Assembly: GCA_019055375.1 (NCBI GenBank)
Contig: JAHQIW010004261.1
Location: 31,514 to 95,513 of the forward strand
Source of the DNA: Parelaphostrongylus tenuis
Lineage: Eukaryota > Nematoda > Chromadorea > Rhabditida > Metastrongylidae
Length of the DNA stretch: 64,000 bases
Direction of reading: 5' to 3'
The position numbers and the translations under genes were made by a program. Numbering within the stretch: position 1 is the first letter of the stretch; each line of letters starts with the position of its first letter. This document shows positions 1 to 11,297 of this stretch, in pieces. The notes below the pieces were generated by a model. It had not been told where the DNA came from. It ran no database searches and was given only the letters and a program-made list of their open reading frames with translations.

Positions 1-1081
1 ACCCAAAATGGACGAGATTACAGCATCAGGTAACAGTGCACGACGACCATAACCTTCGAGAACATCAAAGACCTAAAGAACAAGTTTACCACTTTTTCAG
101 GGAGTTGATTATGAAGTATTATTGAACAATTATTTTGAAAAATGCGAAACCATGAGAGTACTAGGAGGCCAACATCTTGTCAGAAAACTGAAGCTTATCT
201 CCGAGGTCTTCTAGAATCTGAGCAAACGAAAACACTCAAAATTCAAGAGTTGCAAGCTCACTGTCTGCATTACAAGACGTGATATAAATGCCCGAACTCC
301 ATTCCTGCTGCTTGCAATACCAGGATGCTGAGCAGAAATCGTGGCCATGTTGGTATAACCATGGCAACAGGCAATGTGAAGCCTGTTACGACGAAGTTCC
401 TAGTGCTCACTGTAACGAGGTTTTGCAGTGTTTTCAATAAAATCGGAAATTGAACCGCTTTACTGAATGGTCGCTTAGGCTCCGTTTTCTTTCTTTTCAT
501 AAACTATTCTCGTTTCATCGAGCGGCTTGGGAAACCACGGCAATTGTAGAATGATGATATTTGTCAAGCACTCATTTTGCTTTTAATTTTTGTCAGGTAT
601 CTGCTCACCACTCAGTTCTTTCAGGGATTTTTGAGACATCATAACACTGCGAAAAAGGCAGTCGAAACAATAGAAATTTGAATTATTACTTAACACGATG
701 GCTGTCACCTCAACTGGGTTTATAAAGCGAAATCGCATACCCGACCAGACCTGTTAAAGGTTGGTGGCTGACAGCTAACATAGAGATGTTGAAGAATGAG
801 TGGTCGGGCAAATGGGCCTCGGTGGTGTAGTGTAGAGCACGCGTGCTCGGATAGGATGAAATGCGGGTTCGATTCTCGCCTGAGGCCACATTTTTGCTCA
901 TCACTCATTTCGCTTAGGCAACCAATTTGATTAGTGTTCAGAAACTACTATCCAAGATTGGAACATAAAATGTCATTCTTTGTTCATTACCTTGACCTGA
1001 AGGTATCACTCCACATCCAAATACTGTCAGGATTGTGGCCAGCAGCAAAATCACAACGAGATCGGTCGGATGTCCCGCCAT
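1..1081 (-). pseudogene. Secreted-protein family copy A (partial at window edge, frameshifted)
   Basis: Three exons of the family whose intact member is at 54361-56088. Exon 1 (991-1081) encodes a signal peptide ending in the motif GCGVIPSGQ and stops at a GTAATG donor. Exon 2 (262-409) starts after a TTACAG acceptor with STRNFVVTGFTLPVAMV. It is 148 nt against 149 nt in the other copies: one base is missing near 340-370, so the frame breaks, although the downstream residues (SRLVMQT) are still encoded in the next frame. Exon 3 begins at 72 after a TTTAG acceptor (VFDVLEGYGRRALLPDAVIS) and runs off the window. The start at 1081 was preferred to an in-frame ATG at 1123 because it matches the length of the paralogues. 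The first intron (410-990) holds a SINE-like repeat. Probably a pseudogene, unless the single-base loss is a sequencing error. Confidence 0.72.
762..912 (+). repeat. SINE-like repeat, family A, copy 1 (tRNA-related)
   Basis: Contains a 71-nt tRNA-like segment (816-886). Its ends GCCTCGG and CTGAGGC can pair, there is an A-box-like GGTGGTGTAGTGTAGAG, and a B-box-like GGGTTCGATTC sits in a paired T-arm. The anticodon arm does not fold, so this is not a working tRNA. Related copies lie at 13520, 16735 and 23345, sharing the upstream GGCTGAC...GAGTGGT block and the tail with CATCACTC. It lies in intron 1 of pseudogene A. Confidence 0.6.
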
Positions 1082-1508
1082 TTTTGCAAAAAATTTAATC
1101 GTTGTTTGTGAAAATTTGACCATATTTTGTGAACTCGTATCATCAATAACTCATAAATAACATCGGCGTTTAGTAGTGCAGAATACATAAATTACTTTGG
1201 TATAAGCAGCTATTTGATTTTCTTAAAAAATATCTCTGGCATTTTTCAATCTGATTAATTACAAGGAGCATCTTACAAAGCAACTTTTGGACATATTCTG
1301 CTATTCCAAAACACACGGGATGTGTTAATGAGGGCGAATGTATGTCAAATCCAAATGGGACTGAATCATATGGAGAGACCACTTAGAAAGAAAATTCGCT
1401 GAATGCTTCAATCACTAAAGTGGCACGTCTTAAAATTGGTTCCAAAATGTTATTTATGATCCCTCGACATAAAATCTGGCTTTCCCAAGATTATTTTACA
1501 ATACATTA

Positions 1509-1672
1509 GTCCGATTTCTTCACGAAATGTATGGAAGAAAAATATAATGCTCAGCGAATCCCTAGAACGACGAGGATCCATTGAGCTACTCTTGCATGCG
1601 ATGAGGAAGAATGAAAGTGTTGCTGGTACCCGCTCGAATCCTTCGACGATCAACGGGACGACAGGTGACAGG
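1509..1672 (+). mobile_element. RTE retrotransposon, short 3' fragment
   Basis: About 165 bases match the 3' end of the RTE elements at 34343, 49926 and 62450: the coding segment starting SDFF, the AQRIP and ATLA region, the LDDQRDDR terminus and the start of the CAGGTGA tail. Clearly more diverged than the copies at 49-62 kb, so an older, strongly 5'-truncated insertion. The open frames on the opposite strand here are its antisense shadow. Confidence 0.7.
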
Positions 1673-2387
1673 GGAACCTTCGACACTACAAGTGCACTCC
1701 AAAGAGAAAATCTGTAAAAGAAGATATCGATTGACAAACACAAGGCAGAACTTTTGGTGCCAGCCGTTTTCAGCAACAGCACGGATGCCATTTGACAAGT
1801 TTTCATGTTCCCATTAGTTCCTCCCATTTGAAACGCATTAGAAATCTATTCTTTGGGTCGAAGGTGTGGGCTGACTACCACAGAACAGCACTGAGAATTT
1901 AAGAAATAGTAAAGGTGCCAAAAGGTAAAGTAAATGAGATGGTGCCAAAAACCCATCAATATGAGAGAGATCAAAGGATACCGTTCCAGAATAGTTCTAA
2001 AGGAAACACATTTGTAGCGTGATCAAGTATCGTTGTGAGACACTAGAATGCTGCACTTTGGCGTCTTGCAGAGCAGAGAAATGAGGAAGCATAATGGGCG
2101 TTGTCAACAAAGTGACTTGGGTGCATTTAGGCTGAGTCCTCGTTGCTCACCTTTCTGAATGCTCAATTTTTTCATCGAGATGAATGTACATGGAACACCA
2201 TTATTCTTCTCGATTTTTCCCTATGTGTAGAGGAAACAAAATTCGTTGTTGTACAGTCCATACGAGGAAGTTTCTCTCCATTTGTGTAACGGTAACAAAC
2301 TCTCCAAGAAATTATATTATTCAAATAAATGTGCAGAAAGTAATCATGTGTAAAGTGATAAATGCTGTTTCAATAAATTATTATCAA
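1673..2387. other. No recognised feature
   Basis: AT-rich intergenic sequence. I see no coding signal or repeat that matches another part of the window. The 1082-1508 stretch on the other side of the RTE fragment is equally featureless. Confidence 0.4.
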
Positions 2388-2520
2388 TCAATCTGTCTTG
2401 TCTCTGATAATCTCCTTACACGTTTTGAACCTTTTATGAGGTTTGGTACGGCACTTACATAGTACCAGACAGCTACTGTTTCGGCTTTCCAGGTTCTTCA
2501 GTTGCAAGGTACCCTTTGGT
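2388..2520 (-). repeat. Diverged inverted relative of the 2679-3654 arm
   Basis: Read on the minus strand, this segment resembles the plus strand at about 2700-2810. Both encode a similar run (CRTKPHKRFKTC here, CRTRSHERLKAC there), and blocks such as GTGCCGTACCA correspond to TTGCCGTACCA. It is much older than the near-identical pair 2679-3654 / 6030-7005 and faces the left arm in opposite orientation. Confidence 0.5.
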
Positions 2521-2678
2521 TCAATCGATCCCTTGGAAGGTGATATACACCAACTTATGAATCGACACCAGATTTTTCGAATCACCGCGCGTCGAGTGAC
2601 AAAATCCTCCGACATCGCAGTGACCAGAGTCGAGCGCTTATAATTCGGCATCGATTCCAATAACAATTTGGGTGTGTA

Positions 2679-3654
2679 CCCTTTGAATGGGATTGGCTGG
2701 ACTGAAAGGCACCGTGCTACTGATGAGCCTGGAAAGGAACAACAGTCACTAGAACTACATGGTTGCCGTACCAGATCTCATGAAAGGCTTAAAGCATGTT
2801 ATCAGATCACCAGACTATTATTGTTTTTGAGCGAGATTCATATAAGCAGACAAAAGCAAAGGTACGACTTATCATTCTCTTATATTATTGAAATAATCCT
2901 GAATCTTGCACCAAAAACAGCGTTGTAATGCAATTATTGCTGGATCGTACTAGAAAATGAACTGCGCAGAACTACGATGAATACGATTGTGGCAGTTTCG
3001 CTAGTAAAAAAGCAAAACTCGCTCTATTGATCATAAAATTACTTGCCAGAGTAGGACAATATAGAACTTAGGTCCGAAGAATTGCTTAATAGCGGCAGTA
3101 CCTTGTTCAAAGTAACATCTTTTTGGGAAGCATTCCTTTCTTTATACTATTCTCATTTCACCATGATTGACGTAGTGCGTGAAGACGAAGAAGAAACACT
3201 TTATATGAAATAAGTCAGCTAAGGTACTACAAATTGGATCATGATGAATACAATTTTTTTGTTATCACGAATGAATAATTGGAAGCACAGTCAGTTCTGC
3301 AAAATTTGCGGACCGAGTTTTTAAGAACGCTAGTCGAAGTTGAAAAGCGACATTGCTAGTTTGTAGTTGGATTGCTAAGCGACGAGCAGTTTCGCTACAG
3401 TTTTCTCTTTGCACTTTCAACACTATAGTGCATTGAGCCGTCAAATATCGACAAACGCTTGTAAGTGACTGTTTTGTCGTGAATCATGTGAACAGAATTG
3501 TTTCACAACGTTATATTGTTTGAATCGCCACGCAGTACGAAACCATTCGTTTTGGAATTACACTAGTTTCGCTGTTATTGAATTTGGAAAAATTTCTAGA
3601 TCTGCAGGGCCTCAATTTCCACAAATACGCACATAAACAGTGAAACTTTCCTGA
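2679..3654 (+). repeat. Left arm of a 4.3-kb inverted-repeat structure
   Basis: This 976-base arm is the reverse complement of 6030-7005, with paired coordinates summing to 9684 throughout and only about half a dozen differences seen. The outer boundary is at CCCTTTGAATGGG and the inner boundary at TTTCCTGA. An open frame of 80-odd codons starting near 2668 is preserved in both arms but has no domain I recognise. No clear target-site duplication was found at the outer ends. Confidence 0.85.
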
Positions 3655-4734
3655 TGTTCTAAAAAGCTATTTACTTCCTCTATGCTATGCACTTTAGGAA
3701 AATGGTGAAAAATGTAATCGACATTTATAGGTGTTCTATTCGATTCCCTTTCAGTTGTGAAGATGAACGACAATTATGGTGTTGTTGAAGTCGAATCTGC
3801 CAAAAAATGTCCTTCCAATTAGCAATGGCAAAGTCAAGCATAAATTGGTGACAGTTCAGAGTTTTCTTCTGAATAACACTAGAAAGCAAATACAGACACT
3901 TACCTGCTAAATGTCATATAATTCTACACCGACTTTCTCAGTAGGACTATCAGCAGGGGAGCAAATGAGTTCTGTTGATCACCCAGAAACCACGAAGTAC
4001 CACTGATCACGACGACTCACTTCAGCGATTCTGGAATTATGTATGATGAGATAATATTTGAGAAATACTTCATATTTGATATAACATTTGGAGAATATTT
4101 TTAGTTACTCTTAGCCAGAAAATCAACCAATGTGACGCCGAACTCGAGTCATCGTAAATGTGATAACGGCGTCCGTCAAAGCGTCAACTACGGTAAAGAT
4201 TCCTAAAAACCTTGTACAATCTGGTCAGCAATCAGTAGAACGAAAAATAAATGTCTATGCCAAGGTTTAATGAAATGCGCAATCAATGCTTGTTTTTGTA
4301 AAAAAAAAGCACAGAACAGGACATCATTCGCTTCAGTCTGTGGTTTCAGCTGCTTAAACCCTCAGAGTGATGCCCTTAACGTAATGACTGCTTCAGCACC
4401 ACATCATTTTCATTAGATTGTTGGAAATCTCAGCCATCAGTCTGCAGAAACAGCACATGGAATATCACTGATTGAAGTGGTATTTTGCGTAACCCTTTCC
4501 TTCAAGTTTTACAGGTAAACAATTGAGATTTGCTCTAAAGGGATTCGATAATTTGACTATTGCTTCATACATGTTGTTCCGTGTCGCTCAGCGTCGCGTT
4601 TCGGGGCGAATTTTAATTGCCGCGCGCCATGGAGATGAAGGAACTCAATTGGTATACTCAATTGCAAAGCACATAATAGGTATAGAAGGATAAAGCTTGT
4701 GGCGGTTATCAATGCCTGATGGATGTGCCATAAA
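3655..4734. other. Spacer of the inverted-repeat structure, first part
   Basis: AT-rich sequence with no coding signal. A short match to the repeat family at 20440 and 58690 (TGGTTTCAGCTGCTT near 4341) is the only thing noted. Confidence 0.35.
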
Positions 4735-4978
4735 ATCGTCTCCAAAATTCAACTTCGCCTGAGGTGATCAAATGCACATCTCACCCTTACTGGTGACTCG
4801 TGGTGGCCCATCGATGTATGAACTCATTGCCACTCACCCTCCGAGGCAGGTTTTGTAGCATTTCACCTACTTCAAAGAGATGGAAGGTTTGATGAGCATG
4901 ACTGCGAAATTGAACCATCGACCATGCTTACGACGGAGAGCACTTCTAAACACTGAGCCACAACCGCTTTCTAGATCA
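4735..4978 (-). repeat. SINE-like repeat, family B, copy 1 (tRNA-related)
   Basis: On the minus strand it begins with a tRNA-like head: A-box-like GTGGCTCAGTGTTTAGAAG and B-box-like GATGGTTCAATTTC. The body contains CCACCACGAGTCACC, ATGTGCATTTGATCACCTC and GAAGTTGAATTTTGGAGACGA. The same order of blocks is found at 19325-19640 and 40850-41130. It sits in the spacer of the 2679-7005 inverted structure. Confidence 0.6.
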
Positions 4979-5289
4979 CATCATCACTACTAAATGGATT
5001 GGTTATGTTACCTAGAAACGCTTCTAAAATCTTTCGTGCTTATGGTTTATGCTGAGCAGGATGGAGACTGCTATATCAAAATCTACTCCGTCTTGCCTCT
5101 GTAATCTATGTAAGCTTAGCGGGGTGGTGATTCAGCAGTCCATGGTTCTATCAAGAAAGTTGCTAAACTGCTCAATCCTCGGATGATCCACTAAATACTT
5201 TGTGCAAATGAGAGAGTTGGCAATGGGCAGCGACTGAGGCGTGGCCTAGCTATTAATTTCAGGTCGAAAGTGGAAACCCCAGAAATGGA

Positions 5290-5917
5290 TCTCTGGACAT
5301 CACACAATGTAGGTATATAAATGATTGTTTGGCTATCTGTTGCATTCAGGACAAAATGGACGGAAGTTTCAGGCTGTTGAAAGAACAGTCAGAGTACATA
5401 GATCACCCGTGGAACAAAAAAAATTGGCTCCCTTTCTTGAACGTGCAAATGAACTTAGCCGAGAACGGCAACATAATGAAGTGGTACCAAAAGACAAGTA
5501 ATAAGAATATTCTGGATTACTATCTCTCCTCACATCCCTCACATAAGAAAAGGCGTTACTAAAAAGCATGTTGCGAATAGCCGCCAATGTGTGTGTGTAC
5601 CAGAGAAGACCAGGAAGTAGAAATCGTGAAACTGACACGGGAAATGGCCACTTCTAATGGATACAAATTTCTAAGCCCTCGGCATGGGTTTAGAGAAAAC
5701 GACACGCCCACGAACGAAAATTCGAATGAAGGAAAAAAATCCATTCAGCCCTCCGTTCTTTTCAAATAAGATAGGTACAGCTAAGGTAAGTACAACTATA
5801 AAACGTTGCTTGGAAAACAGGTCTGAGCAATCGGTATCTATCATTGAAATACCACCGAATACTAATAAGGCGCCAATTAGTTCATGGCAGTCTCTGTATA
5901 ATGTAAAACTTTTGTAA
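5290..5917 (+). mobile_element. Penelope-like element, reverse transcriptase remnant
   Basis: The frame at 5290-5562 carries hallmarks of a Penelope-like reverse transcriptase: RYIND at 5311-5325, where the catalytic YxDD would be expected, then about 35 residues on LPFLNVQM, followed by NILDYYLSSHPSHKKR, the usual FLDV...HP..HKR stretch of this family. The frame then stops at 5560. Continuation is seen in shifted frames (5587-5769, 5684-5917), the last ending in a thumb-like segment with FFSNKIGTAKVSTTIKR. The second aspartate position of the active site reads Asn-Asp, and at least two frame breaks are present, so it cannot be functional. It lies inside the spacer of the 2679-7005 inverted structure. 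Confidence 0.7.
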
Positions 5918-6029
5918 ACTACATTATCCATAATATAAAAAATATTGTCTACCTTTCCTCATGTGTAAATCAATTATTTATACCGTTGCACTAAATCCAT
6001 ATATGATGACACAGTAATTTTCTCGGATC

Positions 6030-7005
6030 TCAGGAAAGTTTCACTGTTTATGTGCGTATTTGTGGAAATGGAGTCCCTGCAGATCTGGAAATTCTTCCAA
6101 ATTCAATAACAGCGAAACTAGTGTAATTCCAAAGCGAATGGTTTCGTACTGCGTGGCGATTCAAACAATATAACGTTGTGAAACAATTCTGTTCACATGA
6201 TTCACGACAAAACAGTCACTTACAAGCGTTTGTCGATATTTGACGGCTCAATGCACTATAGTGTTGAAAGTGCAAAGAGAAAACTGTAGCGAAACTGCTC
6301 GTCGCTTAGCAATCCAACTACAAACTAGCAATGTCGCTTTTCAACTTCGACTAGCGTTCTTAAAAACTCGGTCCGAAAATTTTGCAGAACTGACTGTGCT
6401 TCCAATTATTCATTCGTGATAACAAAAAAATTGTATTCATCATGATCCAATTTGTAGTACCTTAGCTGACTTATTTCATATAAAGTGTTTCTTCTTCGTC
6501 TTCACGCACTACGTCAATCATGGTGAAATGAGAATAGTATAAAGAAAGGAATGCTTCCCAAAAAGATGTTACTTTGAACAAGGTACTGCCGCTATTAAGC
6601 AATTCTTCGGACCTAAGTTCTATATTGTCCTACTCTGGCAAGTAATTTTATGATCAATAGAGCGAGTTTTGCTTTTTTACTAGCGAAACTGCCACAATCG
6701 TATTCATCGTAGTTCTGCGCAGTTCATTTTCTAGTACGATCCAGCAATAATTGCATTACAACGCTGTTTTTGGTGCAAGATTCAGGATTATTTCAATAAT
6801 ATAAGAGAATGATAAGTCGTACCTTTGCTTTTCTCTGCTTATATGAATCTCGCTCAAAAACAATAATAGTCTGGTGATCTGATAACATGCTTTAAGCCTT
6901 TCATGAGATCTGGTACGGCAACCATGTAGTTCTAGTGACTGTTGTTCCTTTCCAGGCTCATCAGTAGCACGGTGCCTTTCAGTCCAGCCAATCCCATTCA
7001 AAGGG
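6030..7005 (-). repeat. Right arm of the 4.3-kb inverted-repeat structure
   Basis: Reverse complement of 2679-3654 at about 99% identity. Differences seen include one base in the codon giving ISREKQ instead of ISRQKQ, and two next to the inner boundary. The homology ends abruptly at 7005/7006 and 6029/6030. High identity implies a recent duplication or ongoing gene conversion, although the spacer holds decayed elements. Confidence 0.85.
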
Positions 7006-8060
7006 AATCCCACGCAGAAGAATTTGTAGCCATTACATCAACAGAATGACACATAACTATACGAAGTATCGATGAAGAATTTTATGTTCTTCTGCACGTC
7101 ACACAGAAGCTGCGAGGAATTGATGGCGCTGCATAAACATCTACCTTGATGGAAAACTTGGCACGTTTCTAAAAGTGAACAAGGAAGTCTTTGCTCAGTT
7201 TCACGTCATCTCTATCTATGAGAACTTTCACTTTACCTTCTCATCACGAAACACTCAATCCTTTAATGCATAGAACTGCAATTTGCAACATAAGTTGGTC
7301 ATCAAATGCAGTAGTTTTTTTTACGACAGTTCTGAAGCAGCACTTTTTTTCTTTTCCATATTGATGAACTCTCAGTACTATCTCCCCTCAGCATCCGTTT
7401 AGTGTATCCTTGAGTGTAAGTCTTAGCTCTTGTTTGAGCTTCCACTAGCATTTCCGTCAGGTCAAGTAATTTCGTGGACTCACTTAAATGGAGAATTGAC
7501 GCGAACATTGATGCTTAACAAGCACAATTCGGCTTATTAGAAATTGCTGTCAAAAGCGTTTTGCACCGGGATGCGTCGTTTTTGTCGATCAAATATCTTC
7601 TACAGATTTTTACGTGAAAGTGCACTTGTGACGATAGCGCTTTGTCGATTCGAGATCTTTCTGGGGAATTTAGGATTTCATGTAGTAACATTTGAACTGA
7701 GAAAGCCCGTACCGAATATAGACATAAATGAGCACAGACGCATCTCACAAAATTTTTGCTTTCGTGACCATTTCCACGTATAACTCTTGACCTCTATAGC
7801 TGACAACTGTTGAACCTTCTAATGATTTCCATGTACGTTGAAGCTGCGTAGAATCTGGTACAAAAGTCGCCTCGAATAAGGCGAGTTGAGAGCACTCTCT
7901 AAGAGCTCCCACGCTGACGTCATTCATGTATATGTGCTAAACGTCAATTTCAGTGTTTCCTTCTGAAAAGAATGGTGCATTAGGTGAAAAACTTATTTTC
8001 AGTTCACTCTACATCACTTGCTCATATTAACACCAATCGGAAATGCGTATTCCTGCAAAC
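7006..8060. other. No recognised feature (upstream of copy B)
   Basis: Several open frames of 60-80 codons exist on both strands, but none shows a domain, a splice pattern or a match elsewhere in the window. It would include the promoter of copy B. No motif was identified. Confidence 0.35.
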
Positions 8061-8407
8061 ATGCTGAAACTTCTGATCGATCTTTTTATGATTTCACTGT
8101 TTACCACATTCTCGACAGTGCTTGGATGTGGAGTGATGCCTGCAGGTCAAAGTAATGAACTGGAGATGTGTTTAACTTTATGGTGCTAAAAGACCTGAAA
8201 ATCATCTAATATATGATTTAATTCTATTTTACCATGAAACTGCAAAATTTTGTTGCAGTGAGCACTAGGACCTTCAACGTCACGGGCTTCACAACCTTGC
8301 CTGTTAACATGGTTTACACTAGTGCAATGAATGCTGCCCGCGTCCCTGGAATTGCAACGAGCCAGGAAGGAGCTAGGGGATTTGTATCACGACTCGTAAT
8401 GCAAGCA

Positions 8408-9960
8408 GTAAGTTAGCATCTCCTAACTTTCAATGTTATCCTTTTCACAAATTTTGGAAAGCAATGAACTGAGCTCCGATTTCCTGAGTTTGCCAGCCTC
8501 TAATAATAACACGGCTCGCATGCTTCACACAATTGTTGAAGCACTTCCAAATGACTGACTGATACATGTAAATCTTAACGACATCTTACTAAGCCAATGG
8601 GAGGGTGATAATAGTGGGGATAGTGGAAGTAGTGGCAGAAGTACAGTTCGCAGCTTGATAGCTCACGTTACGGACTTCGCCTTCTTCAACGCCTGAACGT
8701 GCGTTGTACTAGATTATTTAAATGATCCGAGAATTAATCGCAGTCTTTTCTACCATTCTGGTAAGATCAAAAGATTAGAGCAGGAAATACACCGCATCTT
8801 GCGTGATAGTGACACAAATGTTCAAACAGTTGATTTTTGAATTTTTAGCATTTATCTAAAATGCTTCAGCAGTTTTCCGCATTGATGTGTAGTTCCTGCG
8901 TCAGAATCGTGGCAGTCACTTGGAAATCATTCGTTATGCCTCTGTGCCATTTGTGTACCTTGATGAGCGTTTTGTCGACTTTAAATTTGTTATTTGAATG
9001 CTCTTTTATGCGAAAAAACTATCCCCGTTTTACCAATGTATTCATCCTCACTACTTTATGTATGATATGCATGTACTGAGTGTAAACTCATGGACTTTCT
9101 ATCTCTGCGTTAAGGCAGATTATACGATTTTTTGAGTTGCACAAAAGATCGTTGAAGAGATTGTGGACTATTTGACGTCGCGGAGTGGCAGGTGGGAGTT
9201 CAATAACTGCTATAGAACTTTCACCATCCTCTAAGCCCTCTTATTAGCGTTACTACTCGCGCTTGATATAAACGGAAGCTTCAAAAAGACCCTAACTTAG
9301 TCTCGCAAGCTATTTACTTTCGAGTCTGGTGTGTGGCCATTTTCACTATTTTCGCACCAAGTTTGGCGATTCTTTTGCCTACTTTTCTCCTGTATACATT
9401 TTTTAGCTCTTCGATACATGTCTTTGGTAGGGGTTACCACATAAAAGAGGACAAGAGGTAGATGGTGGGTTCATTTGATCTTGCTAATTTGGTTTCGGTA
9501 GCATTTTGTACTGCAATCATTTTTCAGAGCTTTGTTCCAATACTTAGGAATAAATGCAATTTCCATTTGGTCTTTCTCACGCAATTTTCTATACTCTGAC
9601 TGCTCATCACTTATCATTCTACTCCCAGTGTATAGACGGCCATTCACTTGTGTGTTTCACTCAAAAGAAATTAGAACAAATTTTGGAAATCCAAATAAAC
9701 AGTCAGAGTGTATAAAATGAGGTACCAGAACAAGCAAACAAAAACAACATAAAAAAAAAAAACAAACTCTTAAACATTCAAATTGAGTTTTGGAATGTGG
9801 TTGACAATACAGGATCGTACCAGAATTTATGTAACAAAGAATATACTAATCCACTACCTTTCCTTTTTATCCTTTACACATAAAAAACACTTATCAGAAT
9901 CATATGCCGAACAGCCAAAAATGTACGCGTCGAGAGAAAAGGGGCTGAAGGAGTCGCTAA
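8408..9960. other. Intron 2 of copy B, first part; no recognised feature
   Basis: AT-rich with short open frames (8861-9079, 9532-9720) lacking any recognisable motif. Probably older inserted repeat sequence, judging from the intron length, but nothing identifies it. Confidence 0.3.
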
Positions 9961-10620
9961 ACTTGGCACTATTTCATTGTCCACGAAACATCGGTCAATT
10001 GTGTCAGTTCGAAATAAAGGCTTTCCCTAAGCAGTGCTCAAACCTGAAAGATCCTTCTCCAACTGCCCTTTGTGACAAACGGAGGCAGTTAAACTATTAA
10101 GAGGTGCCTGAAGAGAAGTGATTCCAGGAAGATTCCTGTAGCATTGAGCTCCCACCTAATATTCTGCGCTATCAATCAGACATAATTTGCTTGACATCAT
10201 GTAAAGCACATGCGGGGATGAACACATTGAGGAGACGAGTAGACCACTGTCCCTCATAAAAGAACATCTTGGTGGTGATAAAAATCCAGCAGAGGATTTC
10301 TCTAGGTGCACGCACATAGGCACAATGGTTATGTTTTGAAAGCGCCTATCACAATCCTGGCGAAGAACCCAAAATTATCAACGCGCGAGATCTCACTGAA
10401 GTGTTTTCCGATAAACGACGTGGATCAAAAAAGGATCGGAAGGACGAATGTGCCACTATAGCGAGAGACGTGTCAGCTTCATTGACTCAGATCTTTCGAC
10501 TTGACATAGACGGTAACGGCATGGATAATTCACCTATGAATCCAGAAAGTTTGGTATTACACAACGCACATTTCAGTTTTGATAAGGCGGAATCGCTAAA
10601 ACGTCAACTATAGGGCTTTT
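9961..10620 (+). mobile_element. Penelope-like element 3' part with GIY-YIG-type endonuclease domain
   Basis: At about 10212-10345 one frame reads CGDEHIEETSRPLS, then IKEHLGGDKNP. This matches the CGDEYIGET-RPL-...-EHL core of the Cys-rich GIY-YIG domain found at the C-terminus of Penelope-like proteins. The next frame (10350-10613) continues with EPKIINARDLTEVF and KKDRKDECATIARDV, matching the usual C-terminal segment. The upstream frame ending at 10100 (FPKQCSNLKDPSPTALCDKRRQL) fits the linker before the domain. The Tyr and Gly of the YIGE motif are changed and there are frame breaks, so it is a relic. It sits in intron 2 of copy B. Confidence 0.65.
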
Positions 10621-11237
10621 AACTCTATTATTACTGCCACTGCAGTTAAACTTATAAAATGAACTTTGATTGATTTTTGAAACCCAATATCTGTCAGCAT
10701 ATGTGGGTTAACACATTGGCAATGGTAAGTGTCGAAATCGAATCACAAAGCATAGTAAAGATAGAAAAGCATGGACAGAAAAGAAAGAAATGAAGTTACA
10801 TAACCAACGAAAAATTACATATTTTACAGTCAGGCTTTCGTTTTTTATCAACTTCACAAGGTATTTCTTGGCATTATAAAGCAAAATTTTGATTCCAAGA
10901 TAACTATCGATACATAATAATAATTGTGATGCAAAATAAAGAAATGTTATAAAAAGGGCTCCTATAACAAGTTTAAAGTAAAGAAAATACTCATGAATAC
11001 TTCTATGTTTCAACGAAGGAACCGCTTCCTACAAGAAAAATCATTTTTTCTGGTCCCATATAACGTTTTTTCCCTAATTTATTGATGTTTTTATTAGTCA
11101 TTCGATGACCTGAATAATGCCGCTTTGATGGCAAGTCTAATTCCTGAAAGGACCTCGGTACTACATTATACTGAAGAAGATGATTGACGTTTAAACCCTA
11201 ACAATGCGCTGTTTCATCTTCACAGTGAAATTTTTTT

Positions 11238-11297
11238 ACTATCTCTCCCAGCAATAAACTTTGATTGTATGCAAAGTTTATTGCTAGGAGAGATAGT
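11238..11297. repeat. 26-bp near-perfect hairpin
   Basis: Bases 11238-11263 pair with 11272-11297 with a single mismatch around an 8-base loop (ATTGTATG). The stem reads ACTATCTCTCCCAGCAATAA, continuing ACTTTG. It lies at the C-terminal side of the piggyBac relic, so it may be a fold-back end of that or another element. Confidence 0.75.

Noticed and set aside
816..886. tRNA gene
   Set aside because: Acceptor and T-arm pair, but the anticodon arm does not form. Several diverged copies share flanking non-tRNA sequence, so it is a SINE head. The same applies to the heads at 4900, 13600, 16800, 19330, 23400 and 29218.
1450..1827. 125-codon minus-strand frame
   Set aside because: Runs antisense through the RTE 3' fragment and flanking sequence; no domain.
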